From the NCBI GenBank assembly GCA_024742405.1, contig JANSYP010000001.1, positions 992,001 to 1,056,000 on the forward strand: a stretch of DNA of 64,000 bases, read 5' to 3'. The position numbers and the translations under genes are program-made. This DNA comes from Paracoccaceae bacterium. Its GTDB lineage: Bacteria > Pseudomonadota > Alphaproteobacteria > Rhodobacterales > Rhodobacteraceae. Shown one piece after another: positions 36,742-45,773 of this stretch. The notes under the pieces are model-generated. The model made no database searches and was not told where the DNA came from. It was given only the letters and a program-made list of their open reading frames with translations. How positions within the stretch are numbered: position 1 is the stretch's first letter; the number at the start of each line of letters is the position of its first letter.

Positions 36742-38205
36742 ATGGCATTCGACTATGATCTTTTTGTAATCGGCGGCGGTTCCGGCGGCGTACGCGCCGC
36801 GCGTGTGGCGGCAGCAGAGGGTGCCAAGGTCGGTCTGGCCGAGGAAAGCCGGATGGGCGGCACATGCGTGATCCGCGGCTGCGTGCCCAAGAAGCTGATG
36901 GTGTTCGCCTCGTCCTACCGCGAAGGGTTCGGAGATGCCCGTGCCTACGGCTGGGATGTCGAGGATGGCAATTTCCACTGGCCGAAGTTTCGCGGCCACC
37001 TTCAATCGGAGCTCGACCGGCTCGAAGGCGTCTACCGGAGCCTGCTGCGGTCCTCGAGTGTCGAGACTTTCGACTGCCGCGCCCGCCTGAGCGATCCCAA
37101 CACGGTCGCGCTCGCCGACGGCAAGACGGTCACGGCGAAGCATATCCTGATTGCAACGGGCGGTCGACCCGTGCGCCCGAACAATCTGGGCAACGCAGGT
37201 CTTGGGTTGGTGTCCGACGATCTCTTCAATCTCGAAAAGCTGCCCAAGTCGCTCTTGATTGTCGGGGGTGGCTACATCGCCTGCGAGTTCGCCTGCATCA
37301 TGAACGGCCTTGGCGTGGAGGTGACCCAGTTCTATCGCGGCGCGCAGATCCTGCGCGGCTTCGACGACGAGGCGCGCGGCCTTGTGGCCGAGATGATGCG
37401 CGCAAAGGGGATCGACCTGCATCTTGGCACGAACATCGTGCAAATGGGCCGGGCCGATGCCGATCACACGGTTGCGAACACGGCCACCGGGTCCGACGCT
37501 GCCATGGGGGCGTCGATGCAGGAGGTGCAAGCCGTTCGCCTGGAAGACGACGCATCGAATGGCGGACCGGTCTGGGTCAAGTCTACCAACGGGCGCGAGA
37601 GCTTCTATGATGACGTGCTCTTCGCAACGGGCCGTATTCCAAACAGCTCCGACATGGGGCTCGAGGAGGCGGGCGTTGAGATTGGCCGTCGCGGCGAGAT
37701 CGTCGTGGACAAGTATTCTCAAACCAAGGTGCCCTCGGTCTATGCCATCGGAGATGTGACCAACCGTGTGAACCTCACCCCGGTGGCGATCCGCGAAGGG
37801 ATGGCCTTTGTCGAGACGGTGTTCAAAGACAACCCGACCGCGCCGGATCACGACCTGATCCCATCGGCGGTGTTCACCCAGCCGGAGCTTGGCACCGTCG
37901 GACTGACAGAGGAAGAAGCCCGCGACATCGAGCCCGTCGATATCTACTGCACGTCATTTCGGCCGATGCAGTCGGCCTTTGCCGGACGCGAGGACCGGGT
38001 TTTGATGAAACTTGTTGTCAGCCGGGATACCGATCGCGTGCTAGGATGCCATATCGTGGCCCCGCAAGCGGGAGAAATGATCCAATTGGCCGGGATCGCG
38101 GTCAAGATGGGCGCCACGAAACAGGATTTCGACCGCACAGTTGCGGTTCACCCGACAATGTCCGAAGAGCTGGTCACGATGAAAGCGCCGATACGCTCGG
38201 CTTGA
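36742..38205 (+). CDS. gor: glutathione-disulfide reductase
   Basis: NADPH-dependent flavoenzyme keeping glutathione reduced in the cytoplasm. The 487-residue protein has the FAD site VIGGGSGGVRAARVAA, redox pair C42/C47 in GGTCVIRGCVPKK, the NAD(P) site IVGGGYIACEFA, and HPTMSEE with the active-site His near the C-terminus. It is about 30 residues longer than usual; the extra part is an Ala/Thr/Met-rich stretch near 237-275 in the NADPH domain. Otherwise complete. Confidence 0.94.
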   Translation: MAFDYDLFVIGGGSGGVRAARVAAAEGAKVGLAEESRMGGTCVIRGCVPKKLMVFASSYREGFGDARAYGWDVEDGNFHWPKFRGHLQSELDRLEGVYRSLLRSSSVETFDCRARLSDPNTVALADGKTVTAKHILIATGGRPVRPNNLGNAGLGLVSDDLFNLEKLPKSLLIVGGGYIACEFACIMNGLGVEVTQFYRGAQILRGFDDEARGLVAEMMRAKGIDLHLGTNIVQMGRADADHTVANTATGSDAAMGASMQEVQAVRLEDDASNGGPVWVKSTNGRESFYDDVLFATGRIPNSSDMGLEEAGVEIGRRGEIVVDKYSQTKVPSVYAIGDVTNRVNLTPVAIREGMAFVETVFKDNPTAPDHDLIPSAVFTQPELGTVGLTEEEARDIEPVDIYCTSFRPMQSAFAGREDRVLMKLVVSRDTDRVLGCHIVAPQAGEMIQLAGIAVKMGATKQDFDRTVAVHPTMSEELVTMKAPIRSA

Positions 38206-38270
38206 ATTCGCCGACAGCACCCTCATCTGTCAATCAACGCATCTGCTGCGCAAGAAAAGGTAACCCTCTA

Positions 38271-39422
38271 ATGACAGGAAACAGTGGTGGACCCTGGGGC
38301 GGCAATGGCCGCGGCTCCGGGGGAGGTGACGACAACCGCGGTGGCGGGCGACGTCCTGGGGGCGACAGCCCTCAAATCCCCGAGATCGACGAAATCGTTA
38401 AAAAGGGTCAGGAGCAACTCCGTGTGCTCATGGGCGGCCGCGGCGGCAAGGGCGGCGGCAAGGGCACAGGAAGCGGCGGCGGCCCGTCGCTGAACCGCGG
38501 CACCATCGGTGTCGGTCTGGTTGCGCTGGTCGGGCTGTGGCTATTTGCTTCCTTTTACACGGTGCGTCCCGAAGAACAGTCCGTCGAGCTCTTCCTCGGC
38601 GAATACTACGCCACCGGAAATCCAGGTCTGAATTTCGCGCCCTGGCCCTTCGTGACTGCCGAGGTCATCCCGGTGACGCGGGAAAACACCGAGGACATCG
38701 GTCAGGCGGCCAACGGTCGCGGCGATCTGGGTCTGATGCTGACCACCGATGCCAACATCGTGGATATCGACTTCCAGGTGGTCTGGAACATCAATGACCC
38801 CGCCAAGATCATGTTCAACATCCGCGACCCGCAGACGACCGTCCGCGCGGTCAGCGAAGCGGCCATGCGCGAAGTCATCGCGGCCTCGGAACTGGCGCCG
38901 ATCCTGAACCGAGATCGGGGCTTGATTGCCGATACTGTCCGTGAGCGGATCCAGACGACGCTGGATGAGTATGAGAGCGGCATCAGCATTGTCCGCGTAA
39001 ACCTCGACAAGGCGGACCCGCCGCGCGAGGTGATCGATGCCTTCCGCGAGGTGCAGGCCGCAGAACAGGAACGCGACCGGCTCGAACGCCAGGCCGACGC
39101 CTATGCCAACCGGGTGCTTGCCGGCGCACGTGGTGAGGCGGCGCAGCTTCTGGAAGAAGCCGAAGGCTACCGGGCCAGTGTGGTCAATGAAGCCGAGGGT
39201 GAGGCATCCCGCTTCCTCGCGGTTCTCGAAGAGTACCAGCAGGCGCCAGAAGTGACGCGCAAGCGTCTCTATCTCGAGACGATGGAGAAGGTGCTGGGCA
39301 ACGTGGACAAGGTGATTCTCGGCGACACCAACGGCAATGGCGGGGGACAGGGCGTCGTGCCGTACCTGCCACTGAACGAACTGCGTCGCAACACGACCGC
39401 GCAAGCAACGGACGGGAACTGA
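38271..39422 (+). CDS. hflK: FtsH protease modulator HflK
   Basis: Band-7/prohibitin-family inner-membrane protein that forms the HflKC assembly around the FtsH protease. The 383-residue product has a Gly-rich N-terminus (residues 1-80, cytoplasmic), one membrane helix (GVGLVALVGLWLFASFYTV), then SPFH domain and coiled coil. The real start is the ATG at 38271 with AAGAAAAGG upstream, not the longer frame from 38046 inside gor. hflC follows after 3 bases. Confidence 0.94.
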   Translation: MTGNSGGPWGGNGRGSGGGDDNRGGGRRPGGDSPQIPEIDEIVKKGQEQLRVLMGGRGGKGGGKGTGSGGGPSLNRGTIGVGLVALVGLWLFASFYTVRPEEQSVELFLGEYYATGNPGLNFAPWPFVTAEVIPVTRENTEDIGQAANGRGDLGLMLTTDANIVDIDFQVVWNINDPAKIMFNIRDPQTTVRAVSEAAMREVIAASELAPILNRDRGLIADTVRERIQTTLDEYESGISIVRVNLDKADPPREVIDAFREVQAAEQERDRLERQADAYANRVLAGARGEAAQLLEEAEGYRASVVNEAEGEASRFLAVLEEYQQAPEVTRKRLYLETMEKVLGNVDKVILGDTNGNGGGQGVVPYLPLNELRRNTTAQATDGN

Positions 39423-39425
39423 GCG

Positions 39426-40337
39426 ATGAAAAAAATCACTTATCTTATCCCTGTCGTCGTCATCGCAATCGTGCTGTTCATGTCGTCGATCTTCATCGTA
39501 GATGAGCGCGAAAAGGCGCTGGTTCTGCAGTTCGGTCAGATCAAGGCCGTCAAGGAAGAGCCCGGGCTCGCGTTCAAGGTGCCGCTGATCCAGGAGGTTG
39601 TGAAATATGACGACCGGATCCTGTCTCTTGACACTGACGAGATCGAAGTCACGCCCTCGGACGATCGTCGTCTGGTCGTCGACGCCTTCGCGCGCTACCG
39701 CATCGCCGATGTGGTGCAATTTCGCCAGGCCGTCGGCGTTGGTGGCATCCGCGCCGCCGAAGACCGCCTGAGCTCGATCCTGAATGCGCAGATCCGGGAA
39801 GTTCTGGGTTCCGACCAGGTGACGTCCGACACGATTCTGTCGCCGGATCGTCGTGGGTTGATGAACCGCATCCGCGACCAGTCGCGCGCCAGCGCCCTGG
39901 CGCTTGGCCTCGATGTTGTGGACGTGCAGCTCAAGCAGACCAACCTGCCGTCGCAGAACCTCGAAGCGACCTTTGCCCGGATGCGGGCGGAACGTGAACG
40001 GGAAGCCGCGGACGAGATCGCGCGCGGTGAAGAGGCCGCGCAGCGGGTTCGGGCCCAGGCTGACCGGACCGTGGTCGAATTGGTGTCTGAATCGCAGAAG
40101 GATGCCGAGATCACCCGAGGTGAGGCCGATGCGCAGCGTAACCGCGTCTATGCCGAGGCCTATGGAGCGGATCAGGACTTCTTCCAGTTCTACCGCTCAC
40201 TCACGGCCTACGAGCGTGCGATCCAGGGCGGAAATTCCTCCATGGTGATTACGCCGGACAGCGAGTTCTTCGATTATCTCGATGGCACCGGACTTGACGG
40301 GACCAGCAGCCGGGCGGACCGTACCGGGCTGCAGTAA
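39426..40337 (+). CDS. hflC: FtsH protease modulator HflC
   Basis: Partner of HflK in the FtsH-associated cage, 303 residues. An N-terminal membrane helix (ITYLIPVVVIAIVLFMSSIFIV) is followed by an SPFH domain (about 25-200) and a charged coiled coil (ARMRAEREREAADEIARGEE). The hflK-hflC order and 3-base gap are normal. Its stop shares bases with the start of the DUF2065 gene (TAATG). Confidence 0.95.
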   Translation: MKKITYLIPVVVIAIVLFMSSIFIVDEREKALVLQFGQIKAVKEEPGLAFKVPLIQEVVKYDDRILSLDTDEIEVTPSDDRRLVVDAFARYRIADVVQFRQAVGVGGIRAAEDRLSSILNAQIREVLGSDQVTSDTILSPDRRGLMNRIRDQSRASALALGLDVVDVQLKQTNLPSQNLEATFARMRAEREREAADEIARGEEAAQRVRAQADRTVVELVSESQKDAEITRGEADAQRNRVYAEAYGADQDFFQFYRSLTAYERAIQGGNSSMVITPDSEFFDYLDGTGLDGTSSRADRTGLQ

Positions 40338-40531
40338 TGACGACGCTGCTGATGGCGGCGGGGTTCGTGCTGGTCTTTGAGGGGCTGATCTTTGCGTTGC
40401 TCCCGAAACGGCTGGACGACCTCGCCGCTTTCCTTGCTCAAATGCCGGTGGACGCCCGCCGGCTTTTGGGTCTCTTGGCGCTGGCTTTCGGAGTTCTACT
40501 GCTGTGGCTGGCGCGCACGATAGGCGCATAG
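40337..40531 (+). CDS. DUF2065 small membrane protein
   Basis: 64 residues, two hydrophobic segments (LMAAGFVLVFEGLIFALL and LLGLLALAFGVLLLWLA), matching DUF2065, a family very often encoded after hflKC. It overlaps the hflC stop by one base and is presumably translated from the same message. Function unknown; context suggests a link to HflKC-FtsH. Confidence 0.87.
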   Translation: MTTLLMAAGFVLVFEGLIFALLPKRLDDLAAFLAQMPVDARRLLGLLALAFGVLLLWLARTIGA

Positions 40532-40613
40532 GTTCGGGTTTGAACCCGCCGTGGCGTGGCACCGCCCAAGCTTTGCACCGGCAAGCTCCGGATCCTGGAA
40601 TGAGTATCTGACC

Positions 40614-41630
40614 ATGGCCCTTTCGTTTCGATCCCCTCCGGCTGTCTATGGCTGCATTGTTGCCGCAGCGTTCGCGCTGAGCGCGCTGACACTGGGTCTG
40701 GCAGGCGCGGCAGTTGCCCAGAGCACGCCGGTCACCGAAGAGGGCCCGCCCTTGGCTGCCGCTGGTCCCGTCGGAGGACCGCCCGGTGGTCCACCCGGCG
40801 GTCCGCTTGCCTTTCGCATCGAGGGCGGCGGGTACTACCAGTCGGGCACGGATCTCAAGGACAGTCCGGGCAGCTTTTCGGTCTCACGCGGCTATATCAG
40901 CGTCGGCGGAGAATACCGCTGGGATTTCCGCAACGCGGCCGGCCTGTCCTTTGGCACAGGCTTCACGGACTACGATTTCAACAATGCGACCGGCCTGTCG
41001 GATGGCGACCCCTGGAGCCGGATCGAGGACTATCGCCTTTCCGTCCCGGTGCGGTTTCGCTTGGGCGAGACCACCCAGGCCATCGTGATCCCCACCGTTC
41101 GCTGGGAGGCCGAAGAGGACGCAAACCTGGACGACGGCCGGACCTATGGCGCCATCGCGGGCGTGGCATGGCGGCTCAACGAGACGCTGACCATCGGCCC
41201 GGGGATCGGCGTCTTCTCGCGACTGCGCGGCGGCACGCAGGTCTTTCCGATCCTGATCATCGACTGGTCGATCACCGACCGGCTGAGCCTGTCGACCGGT
41301 CGGGGCCTGGGCGCCTCCGAGGGGCCAGGCCTGACACTGGATTACCGTATTGCCGACGACTGGACCCTAGGACTCGCCGGGCGCTACGAGAACCGGGAGT
41401 TCCGGCTGGACGACAAGGGCGTCGCCCCCGGCGGCATCGGGCGTGACAGGGTCTATCCGGTCGTCGCAACCGCGGTCTGGTCGCCCAATCCGCTGGTGCG
41501 CCTGTCCGCCTTTGCGGGCGTGGAGTTTGGCGGAACGCTGTCGCTACTCGACCAAGAGGGAACCGTCCTGCAGGACAGCGACTACGACGCCGCGCCTATT
41601 TTCGGCGGCACGTTCACTTTTCGTTTCTGA
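40614..41630 (+). CDS. predicted outer-membrane beta-barrel protein
   Basis: 338 residues with a signal peptide (cleavage near AVAQ, about residue 40), a short linker of GGPP repeats (GGPPGGPPGGP), then alternating amphipathic strands ending in the outer-membrane signature FTFRF with terminal Phe. It resembles DUF6268-type barrels; function unknown. The start ATG 40614 fits the signal peptide; the longer frame from GTG 40551 does not. It sits between hflKC-DUF2065 and degP, in an envelope quality-control neighbourhood. Confidence 0.78.
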   Translation: MALSFRSPPAVYGCIVAAAFALSALTLGLAGAAVAQSTPVTEEGPPLAAAGPVGGPPGGPPGGPLAFRIEGGGYYQSGTDLKDSPGSFSVSRGYISVGGEYRWDFRNAAGLSFGTGFTDYDFNNATGLSDGDPWSRIEDYRLSVPVRFRLGETTQAIVIPTVRWEAEEDANLDDGRTYGAIAGVAWRLNETLTIGPGIGVFSRLRGGTQVFPILIIDWSITDRLSLSTGRGLGASEGPGLTLDYRIADDWTLGLAGRYENREFRLDDKGVAPGGIGRDRVYPVVATAVWSPNPLVRLSAFAGVEFGGTLSLLDQEGTVLQDSDYDAAPIFGGTFTFRF

Positions 41631-41696
41631 CGCGGCCGCAAACCCTCTGGACTTTCCGAGAATCGATCCCACCTTGACCCAGAGGCACTGCACGGA

Positions 41697-41718
41697 TCCG
41701 TCAAGGTGACTTGACGGA
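41697..41718. promoter_or_regulatory. perfect 9-bp inverted repeat upstream of degP
   Basis: TCCGTCAAG (41697-41705), 4-base centre, CTTGACGGA (41710-41718). It has no U-run on either side, so it is an operator candidate rather than an intrinsic terminator. A TTGACG that could serve as a -35 box lies inside its right arm (41711-41716). About 130 bases before the degP start. Confidence 0.5.
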
Positions 41719-41723
41719 ACTAA

Positions 41724-41735
41724 CACACTAGTGTG
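41724..41735. promoter_or_regulatory. perfect 12-bp palindrome CACACTAGTGTG upstream of degP
   Basis: A fully symmetric 12-mer (41724-41735) begins 5 bases after the preceding inverted repeat. The two symmetric sites together look like a control region for degP. No known alphaproteobacterial binding motif was recognised. Confidence 0.45.
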
Positions 41736-41846
41736 ACGCTGCTTGCGCGATCGTTGAATTGGCATCCCCTGCGGCCCGTGTGCATATCATTGGGCATCGG
41801 TGCGGGCCACGGCGGTCTGTGCCACGCATCAGATAAGGAGTAAGGC

Positions 41847-43292
41847 GTGCGTTTCTTCCCCACCGCCATCATTGTCCGCCCGCTGACAGCCGCCGCGTTC
41901 GGGCTCGCAGTCATCATCGCCGTCCCGGCACCGGGGTTTGCGCGCGGCGCCCCTGAAAGCTTTGCCGAACTGGCCGAACAGATCAGCGACGCCGTGGTGA
42001 ACATCACCACATCCACAGTCGTTGCGTCGGTCACCGACAATGGCGGGCCGGTCGTTCCCGAAGGCTCGCCCTTTGAGGATTTCTTCCGCGATTTCATGGA
42101 TCGCAACGAGGACGGAAATCGACGCCAGCGCCGCGGATCCGCGCTCGGTTCTGGCTTCGTGATTTCCGAGGACGGCTATATCGTCACCAACAACCACGTC
42201 ATCGAAAGCGCCGATGAGATCCTGATCGAGTTCTTCGACGGCGACGAGCTTGTTGCCGAGGTAATCGGTACCGATCCCAACACCGACATCGCGCTGCTCA
42301 AGGTCGAGAGCGACGAGCCACTGCCTTTCGTTCCGTTCGGCGACAGCGATGAGATCCGCGTCGGCGACTGGGTGATGGCCATGGGCAACCCGCTCGGCCA
42401 GGGCTTCTCGGTCAGCGCAGGGATCGTCTCGGCCCGCGGCCGGGCTCTGTCGGGCAGCTATGACGACTACATCCAGACCGACGCCGCCATCAACCGCGGC
42501 AACTCGGGCGGGCCGCTCTTCAACATGGACGGTGAGGTCGTCGGCGTGAACACCGCGATCCTGTCGCCGACGGGCGGCTCCATCGGCATCGGCTTCGCCA
42601 TGTCGGCCGCGGTCGTCACCGGCGTTGTCGATCAGCTCGAGGAATTCGGTGAAACCCGCCGCGGCTGGCTCGGTGTGCGCATCCAGGATGTGAACGAAGA
42701 ACTCGCCGAAGCGCTTGGCCTGGAGGAAACCGAAGGCGCGCTGGTTACCGATGTGCCCGAAGGCCCCGCCGAGGACGCCGGAATGAAGTCGGGCGATGTG
42801 ATCGTCAGCTTCGATGGTCGCGATGTCGCGGACACCCGCGAGCTTGTCCGCCGGGTGGGCAACACCGCCGTCGGCAAGGCCGTGGATATCGTCGTCTTCC
42901 GGGACGGTGACATGGAAACGCTCAGCGTCACGCTGGGACGCCGCGAAACCGCGGAAGCCGTTCCCGCAGCGGTGACCGCGCCCGAGGAAGAGCCGGCCCA
43001 GGAAGAGGTTCTCGGCATGTCGCTCCAGGCCCTGAACGACGATATCCGGGAGCAGATGAGCCTCGGCGATATCGAGGGCATTCTGGTGGCGGCCGTCGAA
43101 GAGGACAGCCAGGCCTACGAGAAAGGTCTGCGCGCCGGCGACATCATCACCGAGATCGGTCAGCAAGCCGTCACGCAGGTGAGTGATGTCGAAGAACGGC
43201 TCGAAGCCGCCAAGGAAGCCGGGCGCAAGTCGCTTCTGCTTCTGGTCCGCCGCGGAGACCAGCCGCGCTTCGTCGCCCTGACCATCGAGTGA
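41847..43292 (+). CDS. degP: periplasmic serine endoprotease, DegP/HtrA (Do) family
   Basis: Trypsin-like protease-chaperone handling misfolded envelope proteins. The 481-residue protein has a signal peptide (to about residue 33), protease domain with triad H117 (TNNHV), D147 (NTDIALL) and S220 (GNSGGPL), and two PDZ domains (about 260-350 and 385-475). The GTG at 41847 follows AAGGAG. The upstream non-coding region (41631-41846) carries two palindromes; a classical terminator follows the stop. Located after hflKC and an outer-membrane barrel gene. Confidence 0.95.
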   Translation: MRFFPTAIIVRPLTAAAFGLAVIIAVPAPGFARGAPESFAELAEQISDAVVNITTSTVVASVTDNGGPVVPEGSPFEDFFRDFMDRNEDGNRRQRRGSALGSGFVISEDGYIVTNNHVIESADEILIEFFDGDELVAEVIGTDPNTDIALLKVESDEPLPFVPFGDSDEIRVGDWVMAMGNPLGQGFSVSAGIVSARGRALSGSYDDYIQTDAAINRGNSGGPLFNMDGEVVGVNTAILSPTGGSIGIGFAMSAAVVTGVVDQLEEFGETRRGWLGVRIQDVNEELAEALGLEETEGALVTDVPEGPAEDAGMKSGDVIVSFDGRDVADTRELVRRVGNTAVGKAVDIVVFRDGDMETLSVTLGRRETAEAVPAAVTAPEEEPAQEEVLGMSLQALNDDIREQMSLGDIEGILVAAVEEDSQAYEKGLRAGDIITEIGQQAVTQVSDVEERLEAAKEAGRKSLLLLVRRGDQPRFVALTIE

Positions 43293-43318
43293 CACGCGTC
43301 ACAGTCTGAGTAATTTAG

Positions 43319-43347
43319 CGGGGCCCCACCGGGCCCCGTTTTCTTTT
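43319..43347 (+). terminator. intrinsic terminator after degP
   Basis: CGGGGCCC (43319-43326) pairs with GGGCCCCG (43331-43338) around a CACC loop, followed directly by TTTTC and further pyrimidines. It lies 27 bases after the degP stop. Textbook rho-independent form. Confidence 0.88.
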
Positions 43348-43445
43348 CTTGGCGGCTCGGTAAAGGTCATGGGACGGTCATATCCGGCGGCTATTTCCTG
43401 TCGGTACGGCCCGAACCCGGCCTTTGTGCCCATGGAGGAGGGGCG

Positions 43446-44861
43446 ATGACCCAGACCGCGGATCAGAAAATGCGCTGGCTGGATCCTTCCAAGCCGGAGC
43501 ACCGTTCGGCCAATCGCGACACGGCGAAGGCATTGGGCGAGATGATCGACAGCGGTCAGCGTGAAAGCGTCGCCCAAATCGTCGAGCAATGGGCGCCCTC
43601 GGCTGTGCTCGACTGTTTTGCGACGCTCAAGCCGAAACGGGCCCAGAAGCTCCTGAAATGGGTGTCGGACGAGCACAGTCTGCGCCTGCTTACCGAAGTG
43701 GACCCGGATTTTCGCCATGTTCTCTTCGAGCAGGGGACCCAATCGAAATTCGCCAAGGTGCTCAAACGCAAGGACCGGCACGCCGCGGCGCGGTTCCTGC
43801 TCTCGCTGCCCGCCGAATATGCCGAGCTGATCGTGGATGCCCATCCCGAGGCACCTTATCTGCGCGAGCTGCTGGCCGATGAGGACAGTGCCCAGGCCGC
43901 CATGAAACGTGGCGCGGTCGTCGCCCGGGAAAGCGGCACGATCGGCGATGTGATCGAGGATATCCGGGTGCGCGAAGCGCAGATCCCGAAGATCGACAGC
44001 CTGCATGTGGTCGATGACAGCGGACATCTCACCGGCTATCTCAAGCTGCGAGATCTCATCCTCAATCCGCCCGAAACCGCGATTGCCGACGTCGCGCGCC
44101 GCGATCCCTTGACCGTCACTCGCGATACCGACCGTGAAGAGGTGCTCAAGCTTGCCCAGGCCCGGGACGAAGGCATCATTGCGGTGATCAATGCCGATGG
44201 GGTGCTGCTGGGCGTGATCGCACCGCGTGAACTGACCGAGATCGCCCGCCGCGAGGCCGAAGAGGACATGCTGCTGATGAGCGGTGTATCCCCGGATTCG
44301 ACCGCGTTCGACGGCCCGGTCCAGATCCTGCGGCGCCGCCTGCCGTGGCTCGCCACCGGTCTGATCGGCTCTGCCGTCGCGGCCACGGTGATCGGCAGTT
44401 TTGAGGACACGCTGGCGGCCGCCGCGATCCTGGCAAGTTTCATCCCCGTGGTCATGGCCACGGCCGGCAATGCCGGGATGCAGGCGGCCTCGGTCTCGTT
44501 GCAGGAGATCGCGGGTGCGCCGGAAGACGCGCGCTTTGCCGCGACGCTTCCCGGGCGTGTGCTGCGCGAGTTGAGCGGCGCGCTCCTCAACGGAGGCGTT
44601 CTGGGCACGGCAGTCGGGCTGATCGTTTTGGCCGTGTCGCTGGTCTTTCCGATCGACCGGTCCTTCTGGCTGGGAGCGACCGTGGCGATCTCGATGACCT
44701 GCGTCGTGCTCATCGCGAGCCTGATCGGCACGGTGATGCCCTTTGCGCTGCGGGCGCTCGGACGGGATCCAGCCGCCGCGACCGGGATCTTCATCCTCGG
44801 CTCGAACGACGTCTTCGGCGTGCTGATCTATTTCACCGTCGCGACGCTGCTCTATTTCTGA
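43446..44861 (+). CDS. mgtE: magnesium transporter MgtE (copy 2)
   Basis: Second MgtE in the window, 471 residues. It has an N-terminal helical domain (about 30-150), CBS pair (about 160-275) and five membrane segments (about 300-471) with TAGNAGMQAASV and the pore Asp in LGSNDVFGVL. It differs clearly from copy 1 in every domain and its N-domain lacks the long acidic repeats of copy 1, so it is an old paralogue or separate acquisition. The start follows GGAGGAGGGG. It is a single gene after the degP terminator. Confidence 0.9.
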   Translation: MTQTADQKMRWLDPSKPEHRSANRDTAKALGEMIDSGQRESVAQIVEQWAPSAVLDCFATLKPKRAQKLLKWVSDEHSLRLLTEVDPDFRHVLFEQGTQSKFAKVLKRKDRHAAARFLLSLPAEYAELIVDAHPEAPYLRELLADEDSAQAAMKRGAVVARESGTIGDVIEDIRVREAQIPKIDSLHVVDDSGHLTGYLKLRDLILNPPETAIADVARRDPLTVTRDTDREEVLKLAQARDEGIIAVINADGVLLGVIAPRELTEIARREAEEDMLLMSGVSPDSTAFDGPVQILRRRLPWLATGLIGSAVAATVIGSFEDTLAAAAILASFIPVVMATAGNAGMQAASVSLQEIAGAPEDARFAATLPGRVLRELSGALLNGGVLGTAVGLIVLAVSLVFPIDRSFWLGATVAISMTCVVLIASLIGTVMPFALRALGRDPAAATGIFILGSNDVFGVLIYFTVATLLYF

Positions 44862-45298
44862 TCCGCCACACGTCCGGTCCTTGCATCGGCATAGGTGGTC
44901 TCGGGCTGGTCGCCGGCACGGCAGCGTTCGGGCCGCAGCAGATCGTCGAGCATCGGCGAGATATCCTCCACCGTCTCCGCCAGCAGGTGCAGAACCGCGC
45001 CTTCGCGCTGGATGCGGCCCGTGACGCGCAACAGCCGTCCCGCGATCACCGCCCGGCGGAAGCGTTCATAGATCGCGCGCCAGACGATCACGTTACAGGT
45101 CCCGGTCTCGTCCTCCAGCGTGACAAAGATCACCCCCTTGGCCGTGCCGGGCCGCTGACGCAGCATCACCAGTCCGGCCACGGTGACCCGCGCACCATTG
45201 GGCGGCCGGTCGAGCCATGCCGCCGGCACCGCCGCGGGCGGGCGCGGCCAGCCCATCGGGGCAGGGGGACCGGCGGTCGGCGCAGAGGTCTGGGGCAT
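44852..45298 (-). CDS. free-standing DnaE2-type C-terminal OB-fold protein, SOS-controlled
   Basis: 148 residues. From about residue 35 it matches only the C-terminal OB domain of the error-prone polymerase DnaE2 (ARVTVAGLVMLRQRPGTA, VIFVTLEDETGTCNVIVW, RLLRVTGRIQREGAVLHLLA). No polymerase domains and no imuA or imuB are present nearby. The ATG at 45298 has a perfect AGGAGG six bases upstream, and a perfect SOS box lies 30 bases before it, so it looks like an expressed gene. It may be the relic of an internally deleted imuAB-dnaE2 cassette or a dedicated single-strand-DNA-binding accessory. Its last 10 bases overlap the end of mgtE copy 2. Confidence 0.8.
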   Translation of the reverse strand: MPQTSAPTAGPPAPMGWPRPPAAVPAAWLDRPPNGARVTVAGLVMLRQRPGTAKGVIFVTLEDETGTCNVIVWRAIYERFRRAVIAGRLLRVTGRIQREGAVLHLLAETVEDISPMLDDLLRPERCRAGDQPETTYADARTGRVADQK

Positions 45299-45327
45299 CG
45301 CGGGCCTCCTGGACATGGCTGATTTGA

Positions 45328-45342
45328 GAACAAGTGTAGAAC
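45328..45342 (-). promoter_or_regulatory. LexA (SOS) box, alphaproteobacterial type
   Basis: On the minus strand GTTC-TACACTT-GTTC, an exact match to the alphaproteobacterial LexA consensus GTTC-N7-GTTC. The 7-base spacer contains the probable -10 hexamer TACACT, so bound LexA would block RNA polymerase. It lies 30 bases before the OB-fold gene start. Confidence 0.88.
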
Positions 45343-45360
45343 ATTGGTGCTGCGGCGCAA
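45333..45360 (-). promoter_or_regulatory. promoter of the SOS-controlled OB-fold gene
   Basis: Minus strand TTGCGC (45355-45360), 16 bases, TACACT (45333-45338); the -10 lies within the LexA box. Both hexamers are reasonable matches to sigma70 sites and the expected start point falls about 30 bases before the ATG. Confidence 0.6.
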
Positions 45361-45422
45361 GCTCTCGCGCTGGCGCGGTCTGGTCTTCGCCGTCCGTCTG
45401 TCCTAAGTGCCTAACGGAATAA

Positions 45423-45773
<351 letters not shown>

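Noticed and set aside
41716-41745. EcfG/sigma-E-like promoter GGAAC upstream of degP
   Set aside because: GGAAC occurs at 41716-41720, but no CGTT-like -10 follows at the required spacing; treated as chance.
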